Below, one piece after another: positions 1-7,145 of a DNA stretch of 7,881 nt; position 1 is the first letter of the stretch, and each line of letters starts with the position of its first letter. A program made the translations under genes and the position numbers. Below the pieces are notes generated by a model. It ran no database searches. It saw nothing but the letters and a program-made list of their open reading frames with translations, and was not told the DNA's origin. The DNA is taken from positions 1 to 7,881 of the forward strand of contig JAOZUU010000115.1 in the NCBI GenBank assembly GCA_029938515.1, read 5' to 3'. This DNA comes from Desulfobacterales bacterium. Lineage in GTDB: Bacteria > Desulfobacterota > Desulfobacteria > Desulfobacterales > QNYZ01.

Positions 1-2
1 TG

Positions 3-50
3 GCCGATTTGGGCGGTGGCCATTATGCCGCCTGCCACTTGCTGAAGTAA
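3..50 (+). CDS. Possible C-terminal tail of an upstream gene (partial)
   Basis: The third frame stays open from the window edge and ends with TAA at 48-50, encoding about 15 residues (ADLGGGHYAACHLLK). A Gly-rich, His/Cys-containing ending followed directly by an AT-rich spacer looks like a genuine gene end. The frame at position 1 also closes nearby, with TGA at 43-45, so the choice of frame is a judgement. The fragment is too short to assign to a family. The following 126 bases lack a gene, which would fit the end of one transcription unit or a loosely spaced operon. Confidence 0.3.
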   Translation, partial: ADLGGGHYAACHLLK

Positions 51-176
51 ACTGGTTTATATTTTTCGAGTGGGAAATAAAGGGAAGCCTTTTCAATTGA
101 AACGATTGCAACTCAACTAAATCAGGAAGAGATTGAGTTTGTCAGATAAAATAACAAATAAAAAAGGAATAGTAAC
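51..176 (+). promoter_or_regulatory. AT-rich leader upstream of the corrinoid protein gene
   Basis: This stretch is noncoding and clearly richer in A+T than the genes on either side. It contains a 7-base inverted repeat, AACTCAA at 110-116 and TTGAGTT at 133-139, with a 16-base loop that could form an operator or RNA hairpin. A TAAAAT at 147-152 resembles a -10 box, but no well-spaced -35 partner is visible. TTGAAA (97-102) and TTGCAA (106-111) are present but badly spaced for it. A Shine-Dalgarno-like AAGGA lies at 164-168, 8 bases before the ATG at 177. A promoter here is likely from position and composition, but no exact promoter can be assigned by eye. Confidence 0.35.
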
Positions 177-821
177 ATGCTGGAAATTTACGCGAAAATA
201 TCAGAGGAATTAATTGCCGGGAATTTGTCGGAAGTTCCGAATTTGTGCCGTCAGGCCTTGGAGGACGGCGCTTTGGCCCAGGAGATCATGGATGAAAGCC
301 TCTTTCCGGCCATGGATATCGTCGGACAAAAGATGAAAACCGGAGAAATGTTTATCCCCGAAGTATTGCGGTCCGCCAAGTCAATGCAGGCCGGTTTGGA
401 AGTACTAAAAGAAAAGCTGACCAGCGAAGATGCTGACTTGGGAAGGGGCACCGTGGTCATCGGGACCGTGCAGGGTGATCTGCACGATATCGGAAAAAAC
501 TTGGTCGTCATGCTGCTGGAGGGTGCCGGCTTCAAAGTGGTTGACCTTGGTGTAGATGTCAAACCAGAGCAGTTTGTTGGTGCTGTAACCGATCATGGGG
601 CCGCCCTTGTGGGGCTGTCTGCGCTGCTGACAACCACCATGCCTAAAATGAGTGAGACCGTTCAGGCCTTGACTGAAGCAGGATTAAGGGAAAAAGTAAA
701 AATTTTTGCCGGCGGGGCACCCGTTACCCAGAAATTTATCGATGAAATTGGTGCAGATGGTTACGGCGCTGACGCGGCCTCGGCTGTCGAAAAAGCAAAG
801 GAACTTGCCCAAGCGGGCTAA
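177..821 (+). CDS. Corrinoid (cobalamin-binding) methyl carrier protein, MtbC/MttC family
   Basis: A 214-residue cytoplasmic methyl carrier. Its bound corrinoid cobalt accepts a methyl group from a substrate-specific methyltransferase and passes it to a second methyltransferase. Residues 1 to about 88 form the helical cap domain, rich in Leu/Met (for example the EMFIPEVL stretch near 57-64). Residues from about 90 form the Rossmann-like B12 domain. The cobalt-ligand motif DxHxxG is intact as D101-L-H103-D-I-G106, with His103 the expected lower axial ligand. The SxL motif is S148-A-L150 followed by three Thr, and a Gly-Gly pair lies at 179-180 (FAGGAPVT). Length matches the family (about 210-220). 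The ATG at 177 has AAGGA 8 bases upstream. It is the only corrinoid protein in the window, beside two MttB-like genes and a UroD-like methyltransferase, so it probably serves all of them. Family assignment is firm; the methylated substrate is unknown. Confidence 0.93.
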   Translation: MLEIYAKISEELIAGNLSEVPNLCRQALEDGALAQEIMDESLFPAMDIVGQKMKTGEMFIPEVLRSAKSMQAGLEVLKEKLTSEDADLGRGTVVIGTVQGDLHDIGKNLVVMLLEGAGFKVVDLGVDVKPEQFVGAVTDHGAALVGLSALLTTTMPKMSETVQALTEAGLREKVKIFAGGAPVTQKFIDEIGADGYGADAASAVEKAKELAQAG

Positions 822-846
822 CCCGGTATGGTAGAATTAACTTCTT

Positions 847-875
847 GACGCCGTTGGAGTAAAAACGGTCGTTTT
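847..875 (+). terminator. Terminator- or attenuator-like hairpin
   Basis: In the 85-base gap after the corrinoid gene, 848-855 (ACGCCGTT) can pair with 864-872 (AACGGTCGT). The stem is about 8 base pairs with one bulged T at 869, and the loop is GGAGTAAA. A short T run to 875 follows. The stem is imperfect and the T run is short, so this is more plausibly an attenuator, or an RNA end that leaves extra carrier-protein message, than a full stop. The downstream genes lie on the same strand and belong functionally with the upstream one. Confidence 0.3.
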
Positions 876-906
876 CCAATATTCCTTTACAGAAAGAATC
901 GGGATT

Positions 907-3321
907 ATGAAGCATCCGTGGTCTTCCAGAGCCGATGATGCCTTGATTTCACAGGGCCGACCGTTTATCAAGATGCACGGTCTGCGCAACGATTTCGTCG
1001 TTGTGGATGGACGCGAGAAACCCTATACGCCTTCTGTGGAGGAGATCGTCCGCATCTGTGACCGGCGCGAGGGCGTAGGCGGTGATCAATTGCTGGTGGT
1101 CGAACGGCCCCGATCTAACGGACCTCACGTCTTTTTACGGATCATCAATACGGATGGCCGCGATGTCGAAGCCTGCGGCAATGCCAGCCGCTGTGTGGGC
1201 TGGCTCCTGTTGCAGGAGAGTGGGCACAAAGAAATAACTATTGAAACCCTCGGTGGCGTGCTCTCCTGTCGTCGTGCCGGGGAAAAGCAGGTAGCCGTGG
1301 AGATGGGCAGGCTACGGACCGGCTGGCGGGAGATCCCACTGTCGCGGGAGATGGATACGCTTCATCTGGGGATCGGGGCCGGGCCACTTCAAGACCCGGT
1401 GGGCATGAATATCGGCAACCCCCACGCGGTTTTTTTTGTAGCCGATCTGGCTGCCGTTGATTTGACCCGGTATGGTCCACAATTGCAAAAAGATCCTCTT
1501 TTTCCGCAAGAGGCCAATATCGGTGCGGCCCAGCTTATCGATCCGAAGACGCTCAAACTTTCCGTCTGGGAACGGCCGGGAGCTTTGACCACCGCCTGCG
1601 GCACTGGTGCCTGCGTGGCTGTGGCTGCGGCGCACAGGAGAGAGTTAACCACAGAAAAATGTATGACTGTCATCATGCCGGCTGGATCTGTGGAGATCGA
1701 GTTGAAAAAGAACGGCATGGTGGTGATGACCGGCCCGGTAGAAGCCTGTTATGCAGGGTATCTTCCGGTGGCCAGAAGATTCGGTGTTTCAATAAAAAGA
1801 AATAGTGAGGACATGGGTATGGAAAACATATCGATTGATCTGGACAGGCCCCAGATCCGCCTGCTGACCATGGACAAAATCGAACGGATCCATCAGGCTA
1901 GTCTGGAGGTACTCAGCCGAACCGGCGTCAAGGTTCTTCTGCCTGAAGCGGTGGAACTGATGGCAGACGCAGGCTGCGATGTTGTCGGCGCAGATCTTGT
2001 CAAGATTCCAAGCCGTCTGGTTGAAGAGTGCCTGAACTCGGCCCCAAGCAGCATTACCATCTATGACCGAACCGGCCATGCGGCCATGCAGCTTGAAGGA
2101 CAGAATATTCATTTCGGCACCGGTCCGACCATCCAGTATGTGATCGACGTGGAGACAGGCCAGCGCCGCGACACCACCATGGAAGATATTGCAAAGGCGG
2201 CCCGGATTGTCGATTACCTGCCCAATCTTGATTACGCAATGACCATGGGCATGAGCGGAGGAGTCGATCCTCGCTCTCACGATCTGAACCCGGTGGTAAC
2301 CGACCGGTTCGATTTTGCCGCCATGCTCCTTAACACCACTAAACCGCTGATGTTCTCCAACTGGAGCGTTGAAGGCCTATCCGATTGTTACGAAATGGCC
2401 GTGGCCGTGCGCGGAGGAAGCGAAAGCGACTTCCGCAAGAGTCCGTTCATTATGGTTTACTGTGAACCGACCACCCCCTTGCTCCACGACAGGGATCCGT
2501 TGGCACTGGCTCTGTTTTGTGCTGAAAAATCCATCCCGCTCCTGAACGTCTCGGGTCCGGTGGCCGGCGGCACCGCGCCGGTAACCTTGGCCGCTTGCCT
2601 TGTGCTGTCAAATGCCGAAATGCTCAGCGGCCTGGTGATAGCCCAACTGAAAAATAAGGGAGCGCCGGTCATTTATGGTGGCGGAGCTTCTCCTCTGGAC
2701 ATGCGGACCAGCGTCAACCTATACGGAGGTCCGCAATTTTGCCTGGACCACATCGCCCTCAAGGAATTGGCCAATTTCTACAATTTACCCGACTTTAATA
2801 CGGGCGGCTGCACCGACGCAAAAACACTCGATCAGCATGCGGCCATCGACTACACCATGTCCCTTGTACAGTCCACCCTGGTGGGCAGCAACCTGATCCA
2901 TGACGTCGGTTACATGGAGTCGGGCTACACCGCCTGCTGGGAAGGCATCGTCATGGCCGATGAGATCATCGACTATCTCAAGAATTTTCTTAAAGGCATA
3001 CCAGTCGATGAAGAAAATATGGCCCTGGACCTTATCCATAAGCAGGGACCCGGCGGCAGCTTTATGGCCGAAAAACACACTTTCGATCACTTCCGATTCG
3101 TCTGGTACCCCAAACTGATGGACAGGGATAGCCATGCCAATTGGACCAAGACCGGCTCAAAAGACCTGAAAACGAAATTAACTGAAAAGGTGCGAGATAT
3201 TTTAGCCAATCACAGACCGGAACCGCTGGATAAGCAAATCGTTCGCACTGTGGAGGGGATTCTCGAACGAGCCAAGGAGAGGCATCCGGTGAAAGGACGA
3301 GCAGCCGAGCCGGTTCGATAG
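907..3321 (+). CDS. DapF-like diaminopimelate epimerase fused to an MttB-family methyltransferase
   Basis: One open frame of 804 residues with two complete enzyme domains. Residues 18 to about 286 are a DapF-type cofactor-independent epimerase (LL-DAP to meso-DAP). Both catalytic cysteines are present, Cys90 (EACGN) and Cys231 (TACGTGA). So are the residues expected to hold the distal DAP end: Asn28, Asn81, Asn171, Asn204, Glu222 and Arg223. Some loops deviate: MHGLRND instead of MHGLGND, CGNASRC, and ERPGALT instead of ERGAG. Residues 305-804 (500 residues, the normal full length) are an MttB-superfamily TIM-barrel methyltransferase that would methylate the neighbouring corrinoid protein. 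Recognisable stretches include NVSGPVAGGTAPVT, VIYGGGASPLDMR and GGCTDAKTLDQHAA. No in-frame TAG occurs, so pyrrolysine is not used; such members (for example the glycine betaine methyltransferase MtgB) act on quaternary amines other than trimethylamine. The linker (287-304) is Arg/Lys-rich. Ribosome-binding signal at 907 is weak. The fusion may be real or caused by a one-base change (see junction entry). Confidence 0.85.
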   Translation: MKHPWSSRADDALISQGRPFIKMHGLRNDFVVVDGREKPYTPSVEEIVRICDRREGVGGDQLLVVERPRSNGPHVFLRIINTDGRDVEACGNASRCVGWLLLQESGHKEITIETLGGVLSCRRAGEKQVAVEMGRLRTGWREIPLSREMDTLHLGIGAGPLQDPVGMNIGNPHAVFFVADLAAVDLTRYGPQLQKDPLFPQEANIGAAQLIDPKTLKLSVWERPGALTTACGTGACVAVAAAHRRELTTEKCMTVIMPAGSVEIELKKNGMVVMTGPVEACYAGYLPVARRFGVSIKRNSEDMGMENISIDLDRPQIRLLTMDKIERIHQASLEVLSRTGVKVLLPEAVELMADAGCDVVGADLVKIPSRLVEECLNSAPSSITIYDRTGHAAMQLEGQNIHFGTGPTIQYVIDVETGQRRDTTMEDIAKAARIVDYLPNLDYAMTMGMSGGVDPRSHDLNPVVTDRFDFAAMLLNTTKPLMFSNWSVEGLSDCYEMAVAVRGGSESDFRKSPFIMVYCEPTTPLLHDRDPLALALFCAEKSIPLLNVSGPVAGGTAPVTLAACLVLSNAEMLSGLVIAQLKNKGAPVIYGGGASPLDMRTSVNLYGGPQFCLDHIALKELANFYNLPDFNTGGCTDAKTLDQHAAIDYTMSLVQSTLVGSNLIHDVGYMESGYTACWEGIVMADEIIDYLKNFLKGIPVDEENMALDLIHKQGPGGSFMAEKHTFDHFRFVWYPKLMDRDSHANWTKTGSKDLKTKLTEKVRDILANHRPEPLDKQIVRTVEGILERAKERHPVKGRAAEPVR
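1794..1821 (+). promoter_or_regulatory. Domain junction: A-run, hidden tandem stops, internal ribosome-binding site and ATG
   Basis: Between the DapF and MttB domains lies an A5 run (1794-1798), then GAAA, then TAG (1803-1805) and TGA (1806-1808) back to back in the -1 frame. A GAGG (1807-1810) overlaps these stops and sits 8 bases before an ATG at 1819, and 2 bases before another at 1813. This is exactly what a gene end plus a translationally coupled gene start would look like. One extra A in the run, or a -1 ribosomal slip on it, would end DapF as ...SIKKK and leave MttB to start at 1819 as a 500-residue protein. In the sequence as given, the two are read as one polypeptide, though MttB could also be started internally here. 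Confidence 0.6.
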
Positions 3322-3347
3322 ACAGTTGGCTATTTTCTGCTTTTTTT
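3308..3347 (+). terminator. Weak terminator-like element after the fusion gene
   Basis: AGCCGG (3308-3313) can pair with TTGGCT (3326-3331) through four Watson-Crick and two G-T pairs. ATTTTC follows immediately, then a T7 run at 3341-3347. The stem is weak, its first half lies inside the coding sequence, and the T7 run is displaced by 9 bases. If it works at all, it would reduce read-through into the UroD-like gene. The rest of the 102-base gap, to 3423, holds no gene. Confidence 0.2.
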
Positions 3348-3423
3348 ACGAGACTAAACCTGGTCGCTTGTGAATCAATTATATTTGGTTCGGGCAATTG
3401 CTTTAAAGATGCGAGGTAATGAG

Positions 3424-4464
3424 ATGAATTCAACAGAAAGAATGAATGCGGCCATCAACCTCAAACCGGTAGACCGTGTTCCCAATGCCCCTTTTTATGA
3501 AGCCCCGATCTGCACCTATTTCGGCTCCACTTTCAGAGCAGCCCTGCTTGAGGATCAGGCCATGGCAGATGCCCACCTGGCTGCCTTGGACGAGTTCAAG
3601 TTCGACTGGGTCATGGTGGGTATGGGGCTCATCGGCGGAATCATCCCCGAGGCTTTGGACTGCAAGGTCAGCTATCCCGAAGATGTTTTCCCGGTGATCG
3701 AGAAAACCACAGTCAAATCAATGGAGGACGTAGATCGTATCGCCAAAGCCGATGTGCACACCAACCGTATGGAACGGTTTTTAAAGGGCGTATCCATCCT
3801 GAAGAAAGAACTTAAGGAAGAGGTCCCCATCGCCTGCGAATACATATCCCCATTTACGATCGCCACCCGGCTAAGGGGTACCAACGAAATCATGGCCGAC
3901 ATGTACGATAACCCGGAACTGATTCGGACCCTGCAGGATGTTCTGGTACCGCTGGATATCGAGATCGGACGGGTTTTGATCGACGCTGGGGTGGATTATA
4001 TCTTTTACGGAGCTGATATGGAGTGCCCGTTGCTGATATCACCCGACCATTACCGGGAGTTTATCCATGAACCCACGAGCAAGGTGGTCAACGCATTGTC
4101 ACGCCTTGGTGCCAGGGTCCTCCCGCACATGTGTGGCCCCATCATCAAAACCGGTATCGTGGACATGCTGCTTGAGATGGACATCCACGGCATCATGCCG
4201 GGCAATCTCACTCAGGAGGAGGTGCTGGATCTGCGGGAGCTTAAGAACAAGGTCGGCGATCGAATCTGCATCTTTGACAATGTCAACCCCAATGGACCTT
4301 TGCTGATTGGAAAACCGGAAGAGGTCGCCGCCGAAACCCGCGCCCATCTTGAACGGGCCAGGAGCATGTTGGGGTATATTTTCTCCACATCCGGAACGAC
4401 CTCCCCAAACACCCCCAGGAAGAACTTCGAGGCCATGAATCGTGAGGTTCTTGGATTTTGCTAA
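3424..4464 (+). CDS. UroD/MtaA-family methylcobamide methyltransferase
   Basis: A 346-residue cytoplasmic TIM-barrel protein of the uroporphyrinogen decarboxylase-like family. The branch is that of MtaA/MtbA, which move a methyl group from a corrinoid protein to a thiol acceptor (coenzyme M in methanogens); the bacterial acceptor here is unknown. The start ERMNAAINLKPVDRVPNAPF is the typical family N terminus (ER..AA.....DRVP). The zinc-ligand pair H-x-C is present as His235-Met-Cys237 (LPHMCG), at almost the same position as in MtbA. The third zinc-ligand cysteine, expected near 323-326, is not there; the stretch reads FSTSGTTSPNTP. ATG at 3424 was chosen because GAGGT (3413-3417) precedes it by 6 bases. 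The frame is open further up to a GTG at 3370, but that extension has no support from family length. The next gene, dapL, starts 16 bases after the stop, so they are probably co-transcribed. True porphyrin decarboxylation is unlikely given the HxC motif and context. Confidence 0.85.
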   Translation: MNSTERMNAAINLKPVDRVPNAPFYEAPICTYFGSTFRAALLEDQAMADAHLAALDEFKFDWVMVGMGLIGGIIPEALDCKVSYPEDVFPVIEKTTVKSMEDVDRIAKADVHTNRMERFLKGVSILKKELKEEVPIACEYISPFTIATRLRGTNEIMADMYDNPELIRTLQDVLVPLDIEIGRVLIDAGVDYIFYGADMECPLLISPDHYREFIHEPTSKVVNALSRLGARVLPHMCGPIIKTGIVDMLLEMDIHGIMPGNLTQEEVLDLRELKNKVGDRICIFDNVNPNGPLLIGKPEEVAAETRAHLERARSMLGYIFSTSGTTSPNTPRKNFEAMNREVLGFC

Positions 4465-4480
4465 TCAATAGGGATAGCGG

Positions 4481-5740
4481 ATGATTCGAGCGAACAGCCA
4501 TTTTGAAAAACTGAAGTCTTCGTACTTATTCCGCAAGATCGCCGATAGGGTGAAGGCCTTTCAAGAACAGCGCCCTGAGGTCCGCCTCATTCGCTTGGGA
4601 ATAGGAGACGTGACGCAACCGCTGCCTGAAGCCTGCCTCGATGCCTTCCATAAAGCCGTCGAAGAGATGGGACATGTATCGACGTTTCGGGGCTACGGCC
4701 CTGCTGAAGGCTACGAATTTTTGCGGCAAGCGATCGCGGAAAATGATTACCGGGCCTACGGTGCAGACATTGGCCCCGACGAAATCTTTGTATCCGACGG
4801 TTCCAAAGGTGACTGCGGAAATTTTCAGGAACTGTTTGCCCGTGATATTGTTGTGGGGATTCCGGACCCGGTGTATCCTGTCTATCTCGATTCCAACGTC
4901 ATGGCCGGCAGGACCGGGTCATTTGTGGACAGCGCGTATCAAGGGGTTGTCTACCTGCCGTGTTCGCCGGAAACCGGTTTTGTGCCCCGCCCGCCGGAGC
5001 TTCCCGTGGACTTGGTTTACCTGTGTTCGCCTAACAATCCGACCGGTACCATTTTGGGGCGAAACGATCTAACAGCCTGGGTCGACTGGGCAAAAGAAAA
5101 CAAGGCCTTGATTCTTTTTGACGCAGCCTACGCAGCATTTGTGAGGAAAAAAGGGTTGCCGCGATCAATTTTCGAAATCGACGGTGCCCGTGAGGTGGCG
5201 GTCGAGTTCCGGAGCTTTTCCAAGACGGCCGGTTTTACCGGCACCCGCTGCGCTTTCACCGTTGTGCCGAAAGACTGCCGCGTTTTCGACGATGCCGGAA
5301 ACCTACAACCCCTATATCCGTTATGGTATCGACGCCAGACAACCAAGTTCAACGGGGTTTCCTACCCGGTGCAGCGTGCTGCTGAGGCCACATATTCCCC
5401 CGAGGGACAACGACAAATCGATACCATCATAGAAGGTTACCTGAAAAACGCAGATGAGATCTGCAAGACGATGAAGGCCCTGGGCTACGAGGTCGCCGGC
5501 GGGAAACATTCACCTTATGTTTGGGTGGATGCTGGTATGGACGACTGGGCATTTTTTGATCTTTTGCTGGAAAAAGCTGGAGTTGTCTTCACGCCTGGAA
5601 GCGGCTTTGGATCAAAAGGAGCCGGTTATGTGCGAATCAGTGCGTTCGGGTCTAGTAATGGCGTTGTGGAAGCCATGACGCGCATCCAGCAACACATTTT
5701 ATTATCAAAATCCATTTTACCAGGAGAACAACCCCAATGA
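4481..5740 (+). CDS. dapL: LL-diaminopimelate aminotransferase (DapL)
   Basis: A 419-residue PLP-dependent class I/II aminotransferase. DapL converts tetrahydrodipicolinate and glutamate directly to LL-DAP and 2-oxoglutarate in lysine and peptidoglycan synthesis. The sequence follows the family closely from end to end: RLGIGDVTQPLP, FRGYGPAEGYEFLR, DPVYPVYLDSNVMAGRTG, NPTG, RRQTTKFNGVSYPVQRAAEA. PLP-site residues are visible: Lys248 in SFSKTAGFTG (Schiff base), Asn186 in NNPTG, Asp214 in ILFDAAY, and Arg385 in YVRISAFG for substrate carboxylate. Length is normal (about 410). The gene lies 16 bases after the UroD-like gene and its TGA overlaps the next ATG (ATGA, 5737-5740), so translation of the second MttB-like gene is probably coupled to it. 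A DapF-like domain, which would act on its product, is encoded 1.2 kb upstream. Fold and orthology are strong; the real substrate in this methyl-transfer setting could be a DAP relative. Confidence 0.9.
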   Translation: MIRANSHFEKLKSSYLFRKIADRVKAFQEQRPEVRLIRLGIGDVTQPLPEACLDAFHKAVEEMGHVSTFRGYGPAEGYEFLRQAIAENDYRAYGADIGPDEIFVSDGSKGDCGNFQELFARDIVVGIPDPVYPVYLDSNVMAGRTGSFVDSAYQGVVYLPCSPETGFVPRPPELPVDLVYLCSPNNPTGTILGRNDLTAWVDWAKENKALILFDAAYAAFVRKKGLPRSIFEIDGAREVAVEFRSFSKTAGFTGTRCAFTVVPKDCRVFDDAGNLQPLYPLWYRRQTTKFNGVSYPVQRAAEATYSPEGQRQIDTIIEGYLKNADEICKTMKALGYEVAGGKHSPYVWVDAGMDDWAFFDLLLEKAGVVFTPGSGFGSKGAGYVRISAFGSSNGVVEAMTRIQQHILLSKSILPGEQPQ

Positions 5741-7143
5741 ACCGTGCCATTCTCAACCTTGGTCAGCAAGTGATGGACAACATTCACACGTATTCCCTGG
5801 AGCTGCTTCAGGAGACCGGTATAAGCTTCCCCAGCGAAGATGCTCTGGACATGTTTAAAAAGCACGGATTCCGTGTGGACAACCAGATTGTATTTTTTAC
5901 CGAAGATCAGATCGACAACGCGTTAGCTACAGTCCCTCCGGTTTTCTCCATAAAGGCCAGAAATCCGAAGCGCGACATCGTGGTCGGGGGGGATCACCAC
6001 ATGATGGCCCCGGGGTACGGCCCGCCGTTCATCATCGAATCCACCGGCGAGAAACGCAATGCGCTTTTGGAGGACGTACACAACTTTTGCAAGCTGGTCC
6101 AAACATCCAAATGGCTGGATTTCAACAGCTCCATTATCGTTCAACCCAACGATGTCCCCACTGCAACGGCTCATCTGGACATCCTGCTGGCCACCCTGAC
6201 ATTCACCGATAAGCCAATCATGGGAAGCACTTCCTCGAAAGCGGCGGCAGAAGACTCCTTGCGTCTGTCCGAAATCGTGTGGGGCCGCACCGACGAGCCG
6301 GTCATGATTTCCCTGGTGGATTCGCTGTCGCCGCTTCAGTATGCTGCTGAATCAGTGGAATCTTTGATGATTTTCGCTGCAGCTGGTCAGCCGGTAATCG
6401 TTCACTCCGCTTGCACATTAGGCTCCACGGGCCCCATCACCATCGCTGGTTCGCTTGTTGTGTCAAACGCAACAACGCTGGCTGGTATCTGCTTGGCGCA
6501 GCTTGTACGTCCGGAATCGCCGGTGGTTTACGGACTTGGCGGAACGCCCATGGAAATGCGTGCCGGAGGATACATCAATGCTACGCCCGAGGACGCCAAG
6601 CATACGGCCATCGCAAGCGCCATGGGGCGATACTACAACATGCCCAGTCGGAGCCAGGGTGCATTGACGGAATCCTTTTGCCTCGATTATCAGGCCGGGA
6701 TGGAATCGGCCATGATGATGACCGCTGCCGCCGTCAGTGGTGCCAATGTCACGCTTCACGCCTGCGGTACATATGGCTCAATGCTGGCCATGAGCTACGA
6801 GAAGTTTCTGGCCGACGAAGACCTCATCGGGGCGGTTAAGAAGCTGGTATCACCTATCGAGTTCACCGAGGATGCTTTTGCCATGGATGTGATTAAACGG
6901 CTGGGAACCTCCGGGAGTTACTTGATGGAAGAGCAGACGGCACTTCGGTGCCGGAGTGAATTTTTCACACCGGAACTGAGTATTCGTACCACCCATTCCA
7001 AATGGAAGGACATGGGTCCGCGGGATATGACCGCGCGGGCCGGTAACCTGTTGGAAACACGATTGCAAGGCTATATGAAGCCGGACATCGATCCGGCGCT
7101 GGAAAAAGATCTCGCCGCTTTCGTGGATCGTCGCAAGGAATAG
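5737..7143 (+). CDS. Second MttB-family (trimethylamine methyltransferase-like) protein, non-pyrrolysine
   Basis: A 468-residue TIM-barrel methyltransferase of the MttB superfamily, expected to move a methyl group from a methylated amine to the cobalt of the corrinoid protein. Family hallmarks are visible in order: the N-terminal helix IHTYSLELLQETGISFPS (about residues 16-33), SACTLGSTGPITIAGSLVVSN, PVVYGLGGTPMEMRAGG, and MPSRSQGALTESFCLDYQAG (about 302-321), where pyrrolysine would lie nearby in archaeal MttB. No in-frame TAG occurs. It starts close to the domain and lacks the roughly 15 extra N-terminal residues of the MttB domain at 1819-3321. It is clearly diverged from that copy, so the two are paralogs with probably different substrates or successive demethylation roles. 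ATG at 5737 overlaps the dapL stop, with AGGAG (5722-5726) 10 bases upstream. Membership of the superfamily is firm; the substrate is not predictable. Confidence 0.9.
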   Translation: MNRAILNLGQQVMDNIHTYSLELLQETGISFPSEDALDMFKKHGFRVDNQIVFFTEDQIDNALATVPPVFSIKARNPKRDIVVGGDHHMMAPGYGPPFIIESTGEKRNALLEDVHNFCKLVQTSKWLDFNSSIIVQPNDVPTATAHLDILLATLTFTDKPIMGSTSSKAAAEDSLRLSEIVWGRTDEPVMISLVDSLSPLQYAAESVESLMIFAAAGQPVIVHSACTLGSTGPITIAGSLVVSNATTLAGICLAQLVRPESPVVYGLGGTPMEMRAGGYINATPEDAKHTAIASAMGRYYNMPSRSQGALTESFCLDYQAGMESAMMMTAAAVSGANVTLHACGTYGSMLAMSYEKFLADEDLIGAVKKLVSPIEFTEDAFAMDVIKRLGTSGSYLMEEQTALRCRSEFFTPELSIRTTHSKWKDMGPRDMTARAGNLLETRLQGYMKPDIDPALEKDLAAFVDRRKE

Positions 7144-7145
7144 GA

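Noticed and set aside
97..152. A sigma-70 promoter using TTGAAA or TTGCAA with TAAAAT
   Set aside because: The spacing between the candidate boxes is far from 16-18 bases, and no convincing alternative or sigma-54 (GG-N10-GC) pair was found.
251..562. Reverse-strand open frame of 103 residues opposite the corrinoid gene
   Set aside because: Low-complexity Ser/Pro/Lys composition, no family resemblance, and fully overlaid by a well-supported gene; a shadow frame. The other minus-strand frames are rejected on the same grounds.
2675..2896. Forward small frames inside the MttB, UroD-like and dapL genes
   Set aside because: They lie wholly within strongly supported genes, show no recognisable domain and have no suitable ribosome-binding context.
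3319..3363. Read-through of the TAG stop as pyrrolysine after the fused MttB domain
   Set aside because: The MttB domain is already full length at this TAG and the frame closes at a TAA about a dozen codons later; pyrrolysine in MttB lies inside the domain, not at its end.
3370..3423. Upstream GTG extension of the UroD-like gene (18 extra residues)
   Set aside because: The ATG at 3424 has a clear GAGGT at correct spacing and gives the usual family N terminus; the extension has no ribosome-binding signal and an untypical composition.
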